A DNA stretch of 64,000 nucleotides, taken from positions 1 through 64,000 of the forward strand of contig NZ_AKFJ01000008.1 in assembly GCF_000272475.1 (NCBI RefSeq), in the 5' to 3' direction. Made by a program: the position numbers and the translations under genes. Positions 16,343-24,749 of this stretch are shown here, one piece after another; positions within the stretch are counted from its first letter, which is position 1; the number at the start of each line of letters is the position of its first letter. This DNA comes from Novosphingobium sp. Rr 2-17 (lineage in GTDB: Bacteria > Pseudomonadota > Alphaproteobacteria > Sphingomonadales > Sphingomonadaceae). Under the pieces are notes generated by a model. It saw nothing but the letters and a program-made list of their open reading frames with translations. It did not search any database and was not told the DNA's origin.

Positions 16343-16969
16343 ATGGCAAATATCATGGGAAAACGCGAACTCAACAAAGTGCGCAAACGCGAAGCGATCG
16401 TCGAGATCGCGACGCAGGCATTTCTTGAGAACGGCTACGCCGCCACCAGCATGTCCGCCATCGCCGATACGATGGGCGGATCAAAGGCGACTCTGTGGGC
16501 GCACTTCTCTTCCAAGGAAGATCTCTTTGCCGCAGTGGTGGACGGGCTGGTGGACAGGTTCTCCGAGACTGTGACAGAGACGCTCGTCAGCCAGACCTTT
16601 TCGCTTCCCGCCATGCGTCGTGCCTGCGTGCGCTTTCTGGAAGCGCTGTTGCTGCCCAGTTCCGTGCAGTTCTTCCGTCTCGTCGTCGCTGCGGGCGAAG
16701 GCTTTCCTGAAGTGGGCGAGATGTTCCACTCGCGCGGTCCTGCCAAAATTCGCCGGTGCATGCGCGAATTTATGGAGACGCGGCTCTGCGTGGAAGATGC
16801 CCATCGGCTGACTGCGCTGATCGTGGCCGCGCTCAATGGCTACCGCGCCGACATCCTGATGCGGCCGGACAAGCCCACCCGCGTCGAACGCGAGCGCTTC
16901 GTGGATGACCTGATTTCTGCGATATCGTGGCCAGACGTGGGGGTTTCGTCAGCGCCGGATACACTTTAA
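16343..16969 (+). CDS. TetR-family repressor of the efflux operon
   Basis: A 208-aa TetR protein. The N-terminal helix-turn-helix is clear (EAIVEIATQAFLENGYAATS, then MSAIADTMGGSKATLWAHFSS with the recognition helix), followed by a helical ligand-binding domain (VRFLEALLLPSSVQFFRLVV). It is divergent from the tripartite pump and probably represses it until an exported compound binds. The ATG at 16343 lies four bases after the proposed operator; ATG 16355 is an alternative start. Confidence 0.92.
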   Translation: MANIMGKRELNKVRKREAIVEIATQAFLENGYAATSMSAIADTMGGSKATLWAHFSSKEDLFAAVVDGLVDRFSETVTETLVSQTFSLPAMRRACVRFLEALLLPSSVQFFRLVVAAGEGFPEVGEMFHSRGPAKIRRCMREFMETRLCVEDAHRLTALIVAALNGYRADILMRPDKPTRVERERFVDDLISAISWPDVGVSSAPDTL

Positions 16970-16978
16970 GGGGCGCCT

Positions 16979-17470
16979 ATGACCCAAGATTCCATCCTCG
17001 TCGTCACCACCGGCGGCACGTTCGACAAGCAGTACTTCGACGCCCTCAGCGAGTACCACATCGCCGAGAGCGTGATCGAAAAATTGCTGGAGACTGCTCG
17101 CGTTACCCATCCGTTTCGCGTGATCGAGCTGATGCGCAAGGACAGCCTGGAACTGGCTGACGAGGACCGCGCCTTGATTGCCGCGACCATCGCCGCCGCG
17201 CCGGAGCGCCGGGTCGTCATCATCCATGGTACCGACACCATGACGGAAACTGCCAAAGTCCTGGCCGAAATCGAGGGCAAAACGATCGTGTTGACCGGCG
17301 CCCTTGCTCCTGCGCGCTTTGCCGAAAGCGATGCGACGTTCAATCTGGGCATGGCTTTCGCCTGCTGCCAGTCTGCTCAACCCGGCGTGTGGATCACGAT
17401 GAACGGATCGGTGTTCGATGGGCTGAAAGTGCGCAAGGATCGCGCGGCGGGCAAGTTCATCACGATCTGA
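16979..17470 (+). CDS. Single-domain asparaginase-like protein
   Basis: A 163-aa protein corresponding to the N-terminal domain of L-asparaginases. It has the first catalytic motif (VTTGGTFDK, residues about 9-17) and the second (IHGTDTM). True asparaginases are about 330 aa with a second domain that completes the active site, so this short form may be inactive or act as a homo-oligomer on another amide. Short versions occur in alphaproteobacteria. The stop codon TGA is at 17468; nothing downstream continues the frame. It starts nine bases after tetR and may share its transcript. Confidence 0.8.
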   Translation: MTQDSILVVTTGGTFDKQYFDALSEYHIAESVIEKLLETARVTHPFRVIELMRKDSLELADEDRALIAATIAAAPERRVVIIHGTDTMTETAKVLAEIEGKTIVLTGALAPARFAESDATFNLGMAFACCQSAQPGVWITMNGSVFDGLKVRKDRAAGKFITI

Positions 17471-17624
17471 AGATGTGCATCCTTTTAGACATTGAGACGT
17501 TTCAACGCGGCACCGGTCGTGTGCGACGTGGGATCATCAAACCGAAATAGGTTCATCTCTCGTTGTTATTCGCCGTCCAGACTGTGTGCAGTAGGTGAAA
17601 TAGCCGATCTGCAGGAGATAAATC

Positions 17625-18113
17625 ATGAAGAAGACTTTGCTTGCGCTTGCGGCAACTGCCGCCACGTTGACAGCGCTCCCAATCACTCCGGTTCTCGCTC
17701 AGCCGGCGCCAGGCTATGACCGTCGCGACGACGATCGACGCGATGGCGATCGACGCGATGACCGTCGCGGGCCTGGCGATCGCGGACCGGGCGATCGTGG
17801 ACCTGGTGGCGATCGTGGCCCCGGTGCAGACCGTCGCGGACCGCCGCCCCCTAACCTTTATGACGGCAACGGTCGCTACCGCGAACCCCGCCGTATCAGC
17901 CGCGATTCGCACATCTGGCGCGGCCGCAACGGTCGCTACTATTGCCGTCGTGACAACGGCACCACCGGCCTGCTGATCGGGGCCGGTGTAGGCGCCCTGG
18001 CCGGCCACAGTATCGCCGGCAATGGCGACCGCACCCTGGGCACACTGCTCGGCGGCGTGGTTGGCGGCGCGCTGGGTCGGTCGATCGATCGCGGCGACAT
18101 CCGCTGCCGCTAA
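17625..18113 (+). CDS. Secreted glycine-zipper protein with Asp/Arg/Gly-Pro repeats
   Basis: A 162-aa exported protein. A signal peptide (KKTLLALAATAATLTALPIT, cleaved after VLAQ) is followed by a low-complexity region about 30-75 built from DRRD and GPGDRGP repeats. The conserved part reads YYCRRDNGTTGLLIGAG and continues into a glycine zipper (GVGALAG, GGVVGGALGRSID), ending in CR. Glycine-zipper 2TM domains occur in surface lipoproteins and channels; the function is unknown. GGAG lies before the ATG. It is a paralogue of the next gene, which lacks the repeat region. Confidence 0.8.
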   Translation: MKKTLLALAATAATLTALPITPVLAQPAPGYDRRDDDRRDGDRRDDRRGPGDRGPGDRGPGGDRGPGADRRGPPPPNLYDGNGRYREPRRISRDSHIWRGRNGRYYCRRDNGTTGLLIGAGVGALAGHSIAGNGDRTLGTLLGGVVGGALGRSIDRGDIRCR

Positions 18114-18135
18114 GCTGATCCCTTCGGGGATGCAG

Positions 18136-18171
18136 GAAAGCGCGTCACTCTCGCAAGAGTGGCGCGCTTTC
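18136..18171 (+). terminator. Hairpin terminator
   Basis: GAAAGCGCG-TC-ACTCT pairs with AGAGT-GG-CGCGCTTTC around a CGCA loop. It lies 22 bases after the glycine-zipper gene; the T run is short. Confidence 0.6.
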
Positions 18172-18357
18172 GCACTTTGAGGCGAGGCGCGCCCAGCAGA
18201 TCAATTCTCAGTTTTTCGGTTCACCGCGCACTGGAACCGGCTCGTCCAGCATTCTGGCTTACAACGAGCTTACAACAAGCCGTTCATCTGGCGTTGTGGA
18301 TCTATGAACAACATTAGGCGTTACTAAGTGCGACCAACAACAATGAGGGCTATACTC

Positions 18358-18690
18358 ATGCGTAAATCTATTCTTGCAGCCGCCGTCGCGGCACTGACCC
18401 TGACCACTACTGCGGTCACCATCGAAACCGCAGACGCTCGTCCCCACGATCGTCGCTACCACCGTACCAATGATGGCGTGCGTTACTGGCGTGGTGACAA
18501 TGGCCGTTACTATTGCAAGCGCAACAACGGCACGACCGGCCTGCTGGTCGGCGGCGTCGCGGGCGCCTTGGTGGGTCGCTCGATCGACACCCGCGGTGAC
18601 CGCGCCGCCGGCACCCTGCTTGGCGCTGCTGGCGGCGCCCTGCTCGGTCGCGAGATCGACCGTGGCGGTTCGCGGTCGCGCTGCCGCTGA
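18358..18690 (+). CDS. Secreted glycine-zipper protein (short paralogue)
   Basis: A 110-aa exported protein. A signal peptide (RKSILAAAVAALTLTTTAVT) with probable cleavage after ADA is followed by His/Arg-rich residues, then YYCKRNNGTTGLLVGG and a glycine zipper (GALVGRSID, GAAGGALLGREID), ending CR. The C-terminal 80 residues closely match the upstream gene, so the pair arose by duplication. ATG at 18358 with GAGGG upstream is chosen over GTG 18328 or ATG 18343. Both paralogues carry one Cys in YYC and one at the C-terminus. Confidence 0.8.
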   Translation: MRKSILAAAVAALTLTTTAVTIETADARPHDRRYHRTNDGVRYWRGDNGRYYCKRNNGTTGLLVGGVAGALVGRSIDTRGDRAAGTLLGAAGGALLGREIDRGGSRSRCR

Positions 18691-18721
18691 TCCTGCTGGC
18701 GGTTAATCTAGAATACGAAGT

Positions 18722-18756
18722 GAAGGCGCGTCGCTCTCCCCTGGCGGCGCGCCTTT
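18722..18756 (+). terminator. Hairpin terminator
   Basis: AAGGCGCG (18723-18730) pairs with CGCGCCTT (18748-18755), with an inner CGC/GCG, then TTCGC. It ends the second glycine-zipper gene. Confidence 0.6.
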
Positions 18757-18914
18757 CGCATTTCCATCCAACACTTTCCTACTTGCACGAGCTATGCTCC
18801 AATGCAGCAATGACGCCTTGCAGCCTTGCCTTACACACCTCGCCGACACTCCTCCCCGGCTTCGGCATGGATGGTCTGGAAACCGGCGCGCGATGGCCTC
18901 GGGTTTCTACTCTG

Positions 18915-18936
18915 GGGCGTGTCAACTGTGTCAACC
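18915..18936 (+). repeat. 22-bp repeat, copy 1
   Basis: It contains GTGTCAACT-GTGTCAAC, a tandem of one 8-mer at 9-base spacing. The same 22 bp occur inverted at 23179-23200. Here the copy lies 21 bp before the FolM-like gene and could be a binding site for a regulator. Confidence 0.6.
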
Positions 18937-18957
18937 TGGCCTGCGAGCTCGGCACAA

Positions 18958-19734
18958 ATGGGTAGCGCCGTAACGCGCCCCAGCGTCCTCATTACCGGTG
19001 GTGCGAAGCGAATCGGTGCGGCGATCGCCCGCGCTTTCGCTGGTCAGGGCTGGCATGTGGTGATCCATTACGGCACCTCGCGCGATGCCGCCGAAGCCTT
19101 GGCGGCGCAATTGCCCTCTGCCGAAATCCTGCCGTTCGATCTTGCCGCTCCAGAGGCCAGCGTCGCTGCCGTCACCGCGCTCGCCCGGCGTCTGAAAGAC
19201 TGGCGCGTGCTGGTCAACAGCGCGGGCCTGTTCGACCTCGATACAGCGCAAACGCTCGATCCCGACGTGTTCACTCACGCCATGCAAGTCAACGCCGCCG
19301 CGCCGGCCCGGCTGGGCCAGATATTCCTGGCCCAAGCCCGCGCCTCTGGCGGCAAGCGCCTGATCCAGATCACCGACCAGAAGCTGCTCAATCCCAACCC
19401 TGATTTCTTCTCCTACACGATGAGCAAGCACGCAGTGGCAGCCACCATCCCCATGCTGTCGATGGCGCGACTGCAGGCGCGTGACCGCGTCTATGGCCTG
19501 GCGCCCGGAGCCGTGCTCGCCAGCCATGACCAGACCGAGGCGGAAGCCGAAGTTTCGCACCGGCTCAACCTGTTACGCCGCCGCACCCGGCCCGAGGACG
19601 TCGCCGAAGCTGCCTTGTTCCTGGCAGGCGGGTGGCTGGCGAGCGGCGAGACGCTCTATCTCGATTCCGGCCAGCACTTGCTCACCCAACCACGCGACGT
19701 GCTTTTCCTGGCGCGTGAGCGAACTGATTTGTAG
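18958..19734 (+). CDS. SDR-family reductase, FolM/pteridine reductase-like
   Basis: A 258-aa short-chain dehydrogenase. The cofactor loop is TGGAKRIGAAIA, whose Arg is typical of NADPH-dependent pteridine reductases. NSAG and the catalytic YTMSK motif are present. FolM reduces dihydrofolate and dihydromonapterin; this assignment rests on the TGxxxRIG motif. The ATG at 18958 (MGSAVTRPS) is preferred; the open frame extending to 18826 is not convincing. The 22-bp repeat lies just before it. cfa follows in the same direction. Confidence 0.75.
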   Translation: MGSAVTRPSVLITGGAKRIGAAIARAFAGQGWHVVIHYGTSRDAAEALAAQLPSAEILPFDLAAPEASVAAVTALARRLKDWRVLVNSAGLFDLDTAQTLDPDVFTHAMQVNAAAPARLGQIFLAQARASGGKRLIQITDQKLLNPNPDFFSYTMSKHAVAATIPMLSMARLQARDRVYGLAPGAVLASHDQTEAEAEVSHRLNLLRRRTRPEDVAEAALFLAGGWLASGETLYLDSGQHLLTQPRDVLFLARERTDL

Positions 19735-19791
19735 AAGCCCTAAAAACTCTTGCACCTTGGCGTCGCACCCGCAAAAAAGACACTCAGACAT

Positions 19792-21033
19792 ATGGCAATT
19801 CTTGACCACTTCCTTCAGCGCGGCGTCCGTGACGGCGTCGTCGAAGTCACTCGCCCCGATGGTTCCACCCGCCGTTTCGGTAAGCCTGCCGAAGGCTTTC
19901 CGAACGTTCGCATCCGCTTCACCGACAAGTCGGGCGAACGACGCATCCTGCGCGATCCGCGCCTGGGCGCCGCCGAAGCCTTCATGGACGGCCAGTTGGT
20001 GGTGGAAGAAGGCGACATCATGCAGCTCGTCGAGCTGCTGCGCGCCAACGCCAAATGGGATCGCGGGGGCGAACTGAAAGAAACCACCCGCCTCAAGAAA
20101 GTGACCGGCAAGGTCGTCACCCTGATCGACGGCATCAACAAGGCGACCAAGGCCAAAGCCAACGTCGCCCACCACTACGATGTCGGCAACGATCTTTACC
20201 GCTTGTTCCTCGATGACGAGCACATGCAGTATTCGTGCGGCTACTGGCCGCGCAGCGACATGACGCTGGAAGAGGCACAGACCGCCAAGCTGGCGCACAT
20301 CGCTGCCAAGCTGGCGATCCAGCCGGGCCAGACCGTACTCGACATCGGCTGCGGATGGGGCGGCATGGCGATCTACCTTGCCAAACATTTCGACGTGACC
20401 GTCAAGGGCATCACGCTCAGCGAAGAGCAACTCGCCCTCGCCCGCGTCCGCGCCGTAGAGGCCGGCGTCGCTGACAAGATCGATTTCGAACTCGTCGACT
20501 ACCGCGACCTTGCCGATCGCGGCGCGCGGTTCGATCGGATCGTCTCGGTCGGCATGTTCGAGCATGTCGGCCAGGCCCAGTTTGCCCGCTTCTTCCGCGA
20601 CTGCGCCCGGATGCTGGCGGATGACGGGGTGATGCTGCTCCACACCATCGGCCGCATGGGCGGCCCCGGATCGACCGACGCGTTCACTCGCAAGTACATC
20701 TTCCCCGGCGGCTACATTCCCGCCTTGTCGGAAACGCTGGAAGCCAGCGAGCAGGTCCGCCTGATCGCCTCAGATGTCGAGACGCTGCGCCTCCACTACG
20801 CGCTGACCTTGCGCGAATGGTACAAGCGCTGCGTCGCCAACAAGGACGCGATCATCAAACTGCAGGACGAGCGCTTCTACCGGATGTGGATCTTCTACCT
20901 TGCCGGCGCGACGGCGGCCTTCGAAAGCGGCGGCATGTGCAACTACCAGATCCAGTACGTCCGCTCTCGTCACGCGCTGCCGATCGTCCGCGATTACCTG
21001 GCCGATGGCGAGGACGCCTTGCTGGGCCGCTGA
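19792..21033 (+). CDS. cfa: Cyclopropane-fatty-acyl-phospholipid synthase
   Basis: A 413-aa enzyme that transfers a methylene from SAM to unsaturated phospholipid acyl chains at the inner membrane. It has an N-terminal domain of about 110 aa, the family motif HHYDVGNDLYRLFLD, the SAM-binding LDIGCGWGG, and the C-terminal active-site segment around EHVGQAQFARFF and GYIPALSE. ATG at 19792 is chosen; the frame extends upstream without coding character. It is 57 bp after the FolM-like gene and 71 bp before argG. Confidence 0.92.
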   Translation: MAILDHFLQRGVRDGVVEVTRPDGSTRRFGKPAEGFPNVRIRFTDKSGERRILRDPRLGAAEAFMDGQLVVEEGDIMQLVELLRANAKWDRGGELKETTRLKKVTGKVVTLIDGINKATKAKANVAHHYDVGNDLYRLFLDDEHMQYSCGYWPRSDMTLEEAQTAKLAHIAAKLAIQPGQTVLDIGCGWGGMAIYLAKHFDVTVKGITLSEEQLALARVRAVEAGVADKIDFELVDYRDLADRGARFDRIVSVGMFEHVGQAQFARFFRDCARMLADDGVMLLHTIGRMGGPGSTDAFTRKYIFPGGYIPALSETLEASEQVRLIASDVETLRLHYALTLREWYKRCVANKDAIIKLQDERFYRMWIFYLAGATAAFESGGMCNYQIQYVRSRHALPIVRDYLADGEDALLGR

Positions 21034-21104
21034 GAGCTACCATTGCGATCCGGGGCGGCACCTGCTAGCCGCGCGCCCGACATTCCTGCCCATTCCCGAA
21101 AGCC

Positions 21105-22328
21105 ATGCCCATGTCCTCCGAGATCAAGAAGGTCGTCCTTGCCTACTCCGGCGGCCTCGACACCAGCGTCATCCTCAAGTGGCTGCAAGTCACCTATGGC
21201 TGCGAGGTGGTGACCTTCACTGCCGATCTCGGCCAGGGCGAGGAGCTTGAGCCCGCGCGGGCCAAGGCCAAGCTGATGGGCTTGTCGGACGACAACATCT
21301 ACATCGACGACTTGCGCGAGGAATTCGTGCGCGACTTCGTATTCCCGATGATGCGCGCCAACGCCCGCTACGAAGGCGATTATCTGCTGGGCACTTCGAT
21401 CGCCCGGCCCCTGATTTCCAAGCGCCTGATCGAGATCGCCCACGAAACCGGCGCCGACGCGGTCGCCCATGGCGCCACCGGCAAGGGCAACGACCAGGTT
21501 CGCTTCGAGCTGTCCGCTTACGCGCTCGATCCGAACATCAAGGTCATCGCCCCGTGGCGCGAATGGGATCTCACCAGCCGCACCGCCCTCATCGCCTGGG
21601 CCGAGCAGCACCAGATCCCCGTCCCCAAGGACAAGCGCGGCGAAAGCCCGTTCTCCACCGACGCCAACCTGCTGCACACCTCGTCCGAGGGCAAAGTGCT
21701 GGAAGACCCGTGGCAGGAAACCCCCGATTACGTCTATTCGCGCACCGTCAATCCTGAGGACGCGCCGAACGAGCCGGAATACATCACCGTCGACTTCGAA
21801 AAGGGCGACGGCATCGCGCTGAACGGCGTCGCCATGAGCCCCGCCACCTTGCTCACCCAGCTTAACGAGCTGGGTCGCAAGCACGGCATCGGCCGGCTCG
21901 ATCTGGTCGAGAACCGCTTCGTCGGCATGAAGAGCCGCGGCATGTACGAGACGCCGGGCGGCGAGATCTACGCCCGCGCCCATCGCGGGATCGAGCAGAT
22001 CACCCTGGATCGCGGCGCCGCGCATCTCAAGGACGAGCTGATGCCCAAGTATGCCGAGATGATCTACAACGGCTTCTGGTTCGCCCCCGAGCGCGAGATG
22101 CTGCAAGCCGCGATCGACCAGAGCCAGGCGCGGGTCAACGGGACGGTGCGACTCAAGCTGTACAAGGGCATGGCCTCGGTCGTGGGCCGCAAGAGCCCCG
22201 ATTCGCTCTATTCCGAACGCCACGTCACGTTCGAGGACGATGCCGGCGCCTACGACCAGAAGGATGCGGCGGGCTTCATCAAGCTCAACGCCCTGCGTTT
22301 GCGGCTTCTGGCTCAGCAGGGCCGCTAA
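21105..22328 (+). CDS. argG: Argininosuccinate synthase
   Basis: A 407-aa enzyme that joins citrulline and aspartate using ATP in arginine synthesis. It has the PP-loop [14 protein letters not shown] near residue 14, the family signature [13 protein letters not shown], and [12 protein letters not shown]. The length fits type 1 ArgG (about 400 aa). The start may be ATG 21105 or 21111. A hairpin terminator follows the stop. Confidence 0.97.
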   Translation: MPMSSEIKKVVLAYSGGLDTSVILKWLQVTYGCEVVTFTADLGQGEELEPARAKAKLMGLSDDNIYIDDLREEFVRDFVFPMMRANARYEGDYLLGTSIARPLISKRLIEIAHETGADAVAHGATGKGNDQVRFELSAYALDPNIKVIAPWREWDLTSRTALIAWAEQHQIPVPKDKRGESPFSTDANLLHTSSEGKVLEDPWQETPDYVYSRTVNPEDAPNEPEYITVDFEKGDGIALNGVAMSPATLLTQLNELGRKHGIGRLDLVENRFVGMKSRGMYETPGGEIYARAHRGIEQITLDRGAAHLKDELMPKYAEMIYNGFWFAPEREMLQAAIDQSQARVNGTVRLKLYKGMASVVGRKSPDSLYSERHVTFEDDAGAYDQKDAAGFIKLNALRLRLLAQQGR

Positions 22329-22368
22329 GCCCAGCAACCATTCGTTCCCGAAAACCCGTCATTTTCCG

Positions 22369-22400
22369 GCGGCCCGTTGCCACAGTGCGACGGGCCGCTT
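22369..22400 (+). terminator. Terminator after argG
   Basis: GCGGCCCGT (22369-22377) pairs with ACGGGCCGC (22390-22398) and is followed by TTGTG. A 9-bp perfect stem with a 12-base loop. Confidence 0.65.
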
Positions 22401-22471
22401 GTGCGTGGGGTGTACTGAAAACGAGTCCCGGCTAGGACTCCGCCATCGAAAACGACGAAGCGGGGTCAGTT

Positions 22472-22948
22472 TTGTTAGTTCCAACCGCCAGCCGCCTGGC
22501 TGCTATTGTTGTAGCCACGCTCCTGCCGCTGGCGGGCCCTGCTCAAGCCGATAGCCGGATCATTCCGGTAGCCGTAATCGCCGCCGTCACGCCTGACGTT
22601 GCACCTTCCACTCTTCCCGTCGTCTCCCAGCCGCAGACTCCAGCCCAAACGATCGAGGGCGGCGTCGCCAGCTTCTACGGTCGCCACTTGGCCGGAGCGC
22701 GTACCGCCAGTGGCCAGCGCTTCAACCCGGACGCCTTGACCGCCGCGCATCGCACGCTGGCATTCGGCACCAAAGTTCAGGTAACCAACCCCAAGACCGG
22801 CGACACCGTGGTCGTCACCATCAACGATCGTGGCCCGTTCCATTCGAACCGCGTCATCGATTTGTCGGACGCCGCAGCCCAGCAAGTGGGCATCCTGCGC
22901 GCCGGCAGCGGCCGGGTCGAACTCGCCGTCTTGTCTTCGGACGACTGA
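22472..22948 (+). CDS. rlpA: RlpA-like septal lytic transglycosylase
   Basis: A 158-aa exported protein. A signal peptide (LAAIVVATLLPLAGPAQA) is followed by a short linker and a double-psi beta-barrel (VASFYGRHLAGARTASGQRF, then INDRGPF and DLSDAAA). RlpA proteins cleave peptidoglycan lacking stem peptides at the septum. The catalytic Asp of the NDRGP motif is present. There is no SPOR domain, unlike E. coli RlpA. The start is TTG at 22472 by N-terminal fit; no ATG precedes the signal peptide. Its last 172 bases are antisense to the next gene. Confidence 0.85.
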   Translation: MLVPTASRLAAIVVATLLPLAGPAQADSRIIPVAVIAAVTPDVAPSTLPVVSQPQTPAQTIEGGVASFYGRHLAGARTASGQRFNPDALTAAHRTLAFGTKVQVTNPKTGDTVVVTINDRGPFHSNRVIDLSDAAAQQVGILRAGSGRVELAVLSSDD

Positions 22949-24282
22949 ACCACCGCTAGCCGGTCAGACGTAACGCCTTGATTTATCAGGGTAGGAAAGT
23001 CGGCCGACGCGATGGTGGGAGGGGGCGGGGGAAGCACCGCGTCGACCTTCACATGCGATAACGGCGCAATTGCCAAAGCGTTCCCGGCGCTATCGCCGCC
23101 CAGTCGAACCGAGACACCGCTTCCACCATCTACTTCTGGCCCCAGCTCCGGCCCGTAATCCTCAGCCTGATCCCGTGCGGTTGACACAGTTGACACGCCC
23201 TTGGGCGAAAACTCCCCCACTTCCCGACCGACTTCGCAGCCCTGTTCCTGGCGCTCTTCCCCGCCGTCCGTCCGGCCCGTCGCCTCGGCCAAGTCCTCAG
23301 GCCGCGCCGCGCCGCCACCGGCGGACTTGATCTCCACCCCTGCCAGCGCCGCGTCCACCGCTGCCACGGCCTCGTCGTGCCACGCGTCCCAATCGGCGGC
23401 GTACTCGACGCGAAAGTCATCCTCGTCGAGCTCCGGCCCGTCGCCTGCTTCCGCCTCGCCGTTGTGAACCGCCTCCTTCCAGTCCCACTTGACCTCCGCG
23501 TAAGCCCTCCTGGCCCAGCGCTCGGCATAGATTCCACGGTCGAGCGGCAGCACGGGTTCGGGCTCGTTGTTGCACGGCGTCTGGAAAAAGCCGTCTTCCG
23601 GGCGCGCGCCTGCGACCATCGCCAGCAACTCGTCGAAGCGATCTGCCAGTTCCAGCGCCGCCTCCCCGCGCGAGTGTTCCTCCGCCGCCCGGTCGAGCCG
23701 CTCCAGGTGCGCGAGCAGCAGCCGCCCATCGAACCGCCGCCGCGCCCCCACCAGCTCGCCGCGAAACCACACCGGCTCCTCCACCCCATCGAGCGCGCGC
23801 GTCGCCAGCACTTCCTCGGCATGGCGCCGCGCCAGGACCATCGCCGCCACCCACCCTTGCGCAAACACCACATCGCGCCGCCGCATGACATAGGCCGACT
23901 GCCGAGACATCCCCACGAACGCCGCCGCCGCCCGCACATCGCCCTTCTCGGACAAGCGATCGAGAAACCGCACCTTGCGCCCCGCATCCCAGGCATGAAG
24001 CGCAGTCGAAGAGGCAGCGGATGGGGCAGCAAAGGGGGCACACCCCAAAGGCCCCTCTCCCCTGAAGGAGAGGGCAGAAGCAAGGTCGTCATCGGGCAAA
24101 CCGATATCCCGCTCCCCCGGAATCCACCCCCGCCCGAACCGCGTCGGCCCGCCAGCGTGTTCGTGGGTTGCGGGGCGGCCGTGCGTTATCGGAGAGGCCG
24201 GCCGATCCGAGGCTTGGTGCTGCTCTGCCCGCTCGTCCTGTCCGAGAGCCTGCTCAAGGCCTGCCTGTGCATCATCGACCAT
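22777..24282 (-). CDS. Unfamiliar protein with HTH-like region
   Basis: A 501-aa open frame with a good ribosome-binding site (GAGGTGA) before ATG 24282. Residues about 105-230 look conserved: a helix-turn-helix-like stretch (VRAAAAFVGMSRQSAYVMRR) followed by a helical region (WVAAMVLARRHAEEVLATRA). The middle is acidic. The N-terminal part holds a CCCTCTCC/GGAGAGGG palindrome, and the later part the 22-bp repeat encoding GVSTVST. The last 57 codons are antisense to rlpA, which suggests a lost original stop. I do not recognise the family. Codon bias in the central part supports coding. Confidence 0.65.
   Translation of the reverse strand: MVDDAQAGLEQALGQDERAEQHQASDRPASPITHGRPATHEHAGGPTRFGRGWIPGERDIGLPDDDLASALSFRGEGPLGCAPFAAPSAASSTALHAWDAGRKVRFLDRLSEKGDVRAAAAFVGMSRQSAYVMRRRDVVFAQGWVAAMVLARRHAEEVLATRALDGVEEPVWFRGELVGARRRFDGRLLLAHLERLDRAAEEHSRGEAALELADRFDELLAMVAGARPEDGFFQTPCNNEPEPVLPLDRGIYAERWARRAYAEVKWDWKEAVHNGEAEAGDGPELDEDDFRVEYAADWDAWHDEAVAAVDAALAGVEIKSAGGGAARPEDLAEATGRTDGGEERQEQGCEVGREVGEFSPKGVSTVSTARDQAEDYGPELGPEVDGGSGVSVRLGGDSAGNALAIAPLSHVKVDAVLPPPPPTIASADFPTLINQGVTSDRLAVVQSSEDKTASSTRPLPARRMPTCWAAASDKSMTRFEWNGPRSLMVTTTVSPVLGLVT
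23179..23200 (-). repeat. 22-bp repeat, copy 2
   Basis: The inverted copy of 18915-18936, containing GTGTCAACTGTGTCAAC on the minus strand. It lies inside the unfamiliar open frame and encodes GVSTVST there. Confidence 0.6.
24053..24074. repeat. Short palindrome CCCTCTCC-CCTGAA-GGAGAGGG
   Basis: A perfect 8-bp stem around a 6-base loop, of a type often seen scattered in sphingomonad genomes. Here it falls inside the coding frame of the unfamiliar protein. Confidence 0.5.
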
Positions 24283-24451
24283 GGTTCACCTCACACGAGA
24301 GAAGGCCCCGGCCCGCCCGCAGGCCGCACCGAGATGAACCCATTCATTTATCGCATGTGGGGGTGTGTAGGAAAGTGAAACGGGATGTCCCGCAAACCTC
24401 GCGCAATTCCGGGAGCGCGAGGGCGATGGGCGACCGGTCTCGTTTCAATTT

Positions 24452-24541
24452 CGTCATTCCCGCGAAGGCGGGAACCCATCTGAGGGACGGTTGGTGTTGT
24501 GCGGACGTCAGTTGGCCCCCCGCCTTCGCGGGGGTGACGAC
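24452..24541. repeat. Palindromic intergenic repeat (CGTCATTCCCGCG family)
   Basis: Two near-identical ends in opposite orientation: TCGTCATTCCCGCGAAGGCG at 24452 and its complement ending in CGCGGGGGTGACGA. It lies in the 467-bp gap between the unfamiliar gene and the 62-aa gene. Confidence 0.75.
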
Positions 24542-24644
24542 GGTTGGAGCGCAATTATTCCGACCGGCATCAAGCGTCGCCCACCGGCACCGGTCTTGCT
24601 TGGATTGGCATTTATCCCGCTTGGGTCGCGTAAGCCGCCGCGTG

Positions 24645-24712
24645 CCCCTCCACCATCCTTTGGATGGTCCCCCTCCCCGAGCCAGCTCGGAGAGGATTTG
24701 GCGTTGCTTGTC
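24645..24712. repeat. Pyrimidine-rich repeat with two small hairpins
   Basis: CCACCATCC-TTT-GGATGGT is a hairpin, followed by CCCCCTCCCCGAGC-CA-GCTCGG-AGAGG. The pattern resembles the CCCTCCACC...GGTGGTCCCCCTCCC element frequent in sphingomonads. No gene is evident from 24542 to 24749. Confidence 0.5.
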
Positions 24713-24749
24713 TAGCGGTGGCTTTGGGGGATAGCAGAGGGGGCTGGGG

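Noticed and set aside
17700..17840. Tandem DNA repeat read as a CRISPR-like array
   Set aside because: The repeats are short, in frame, and encode a GPGDRGP protein tract, with no spacers or cas genes.
22777..24282. Phage terminase small subunit assignment
   Set aside because: Only a vague helix-turn-helix similarity and no phage genes nearby, so the family name is not supported.
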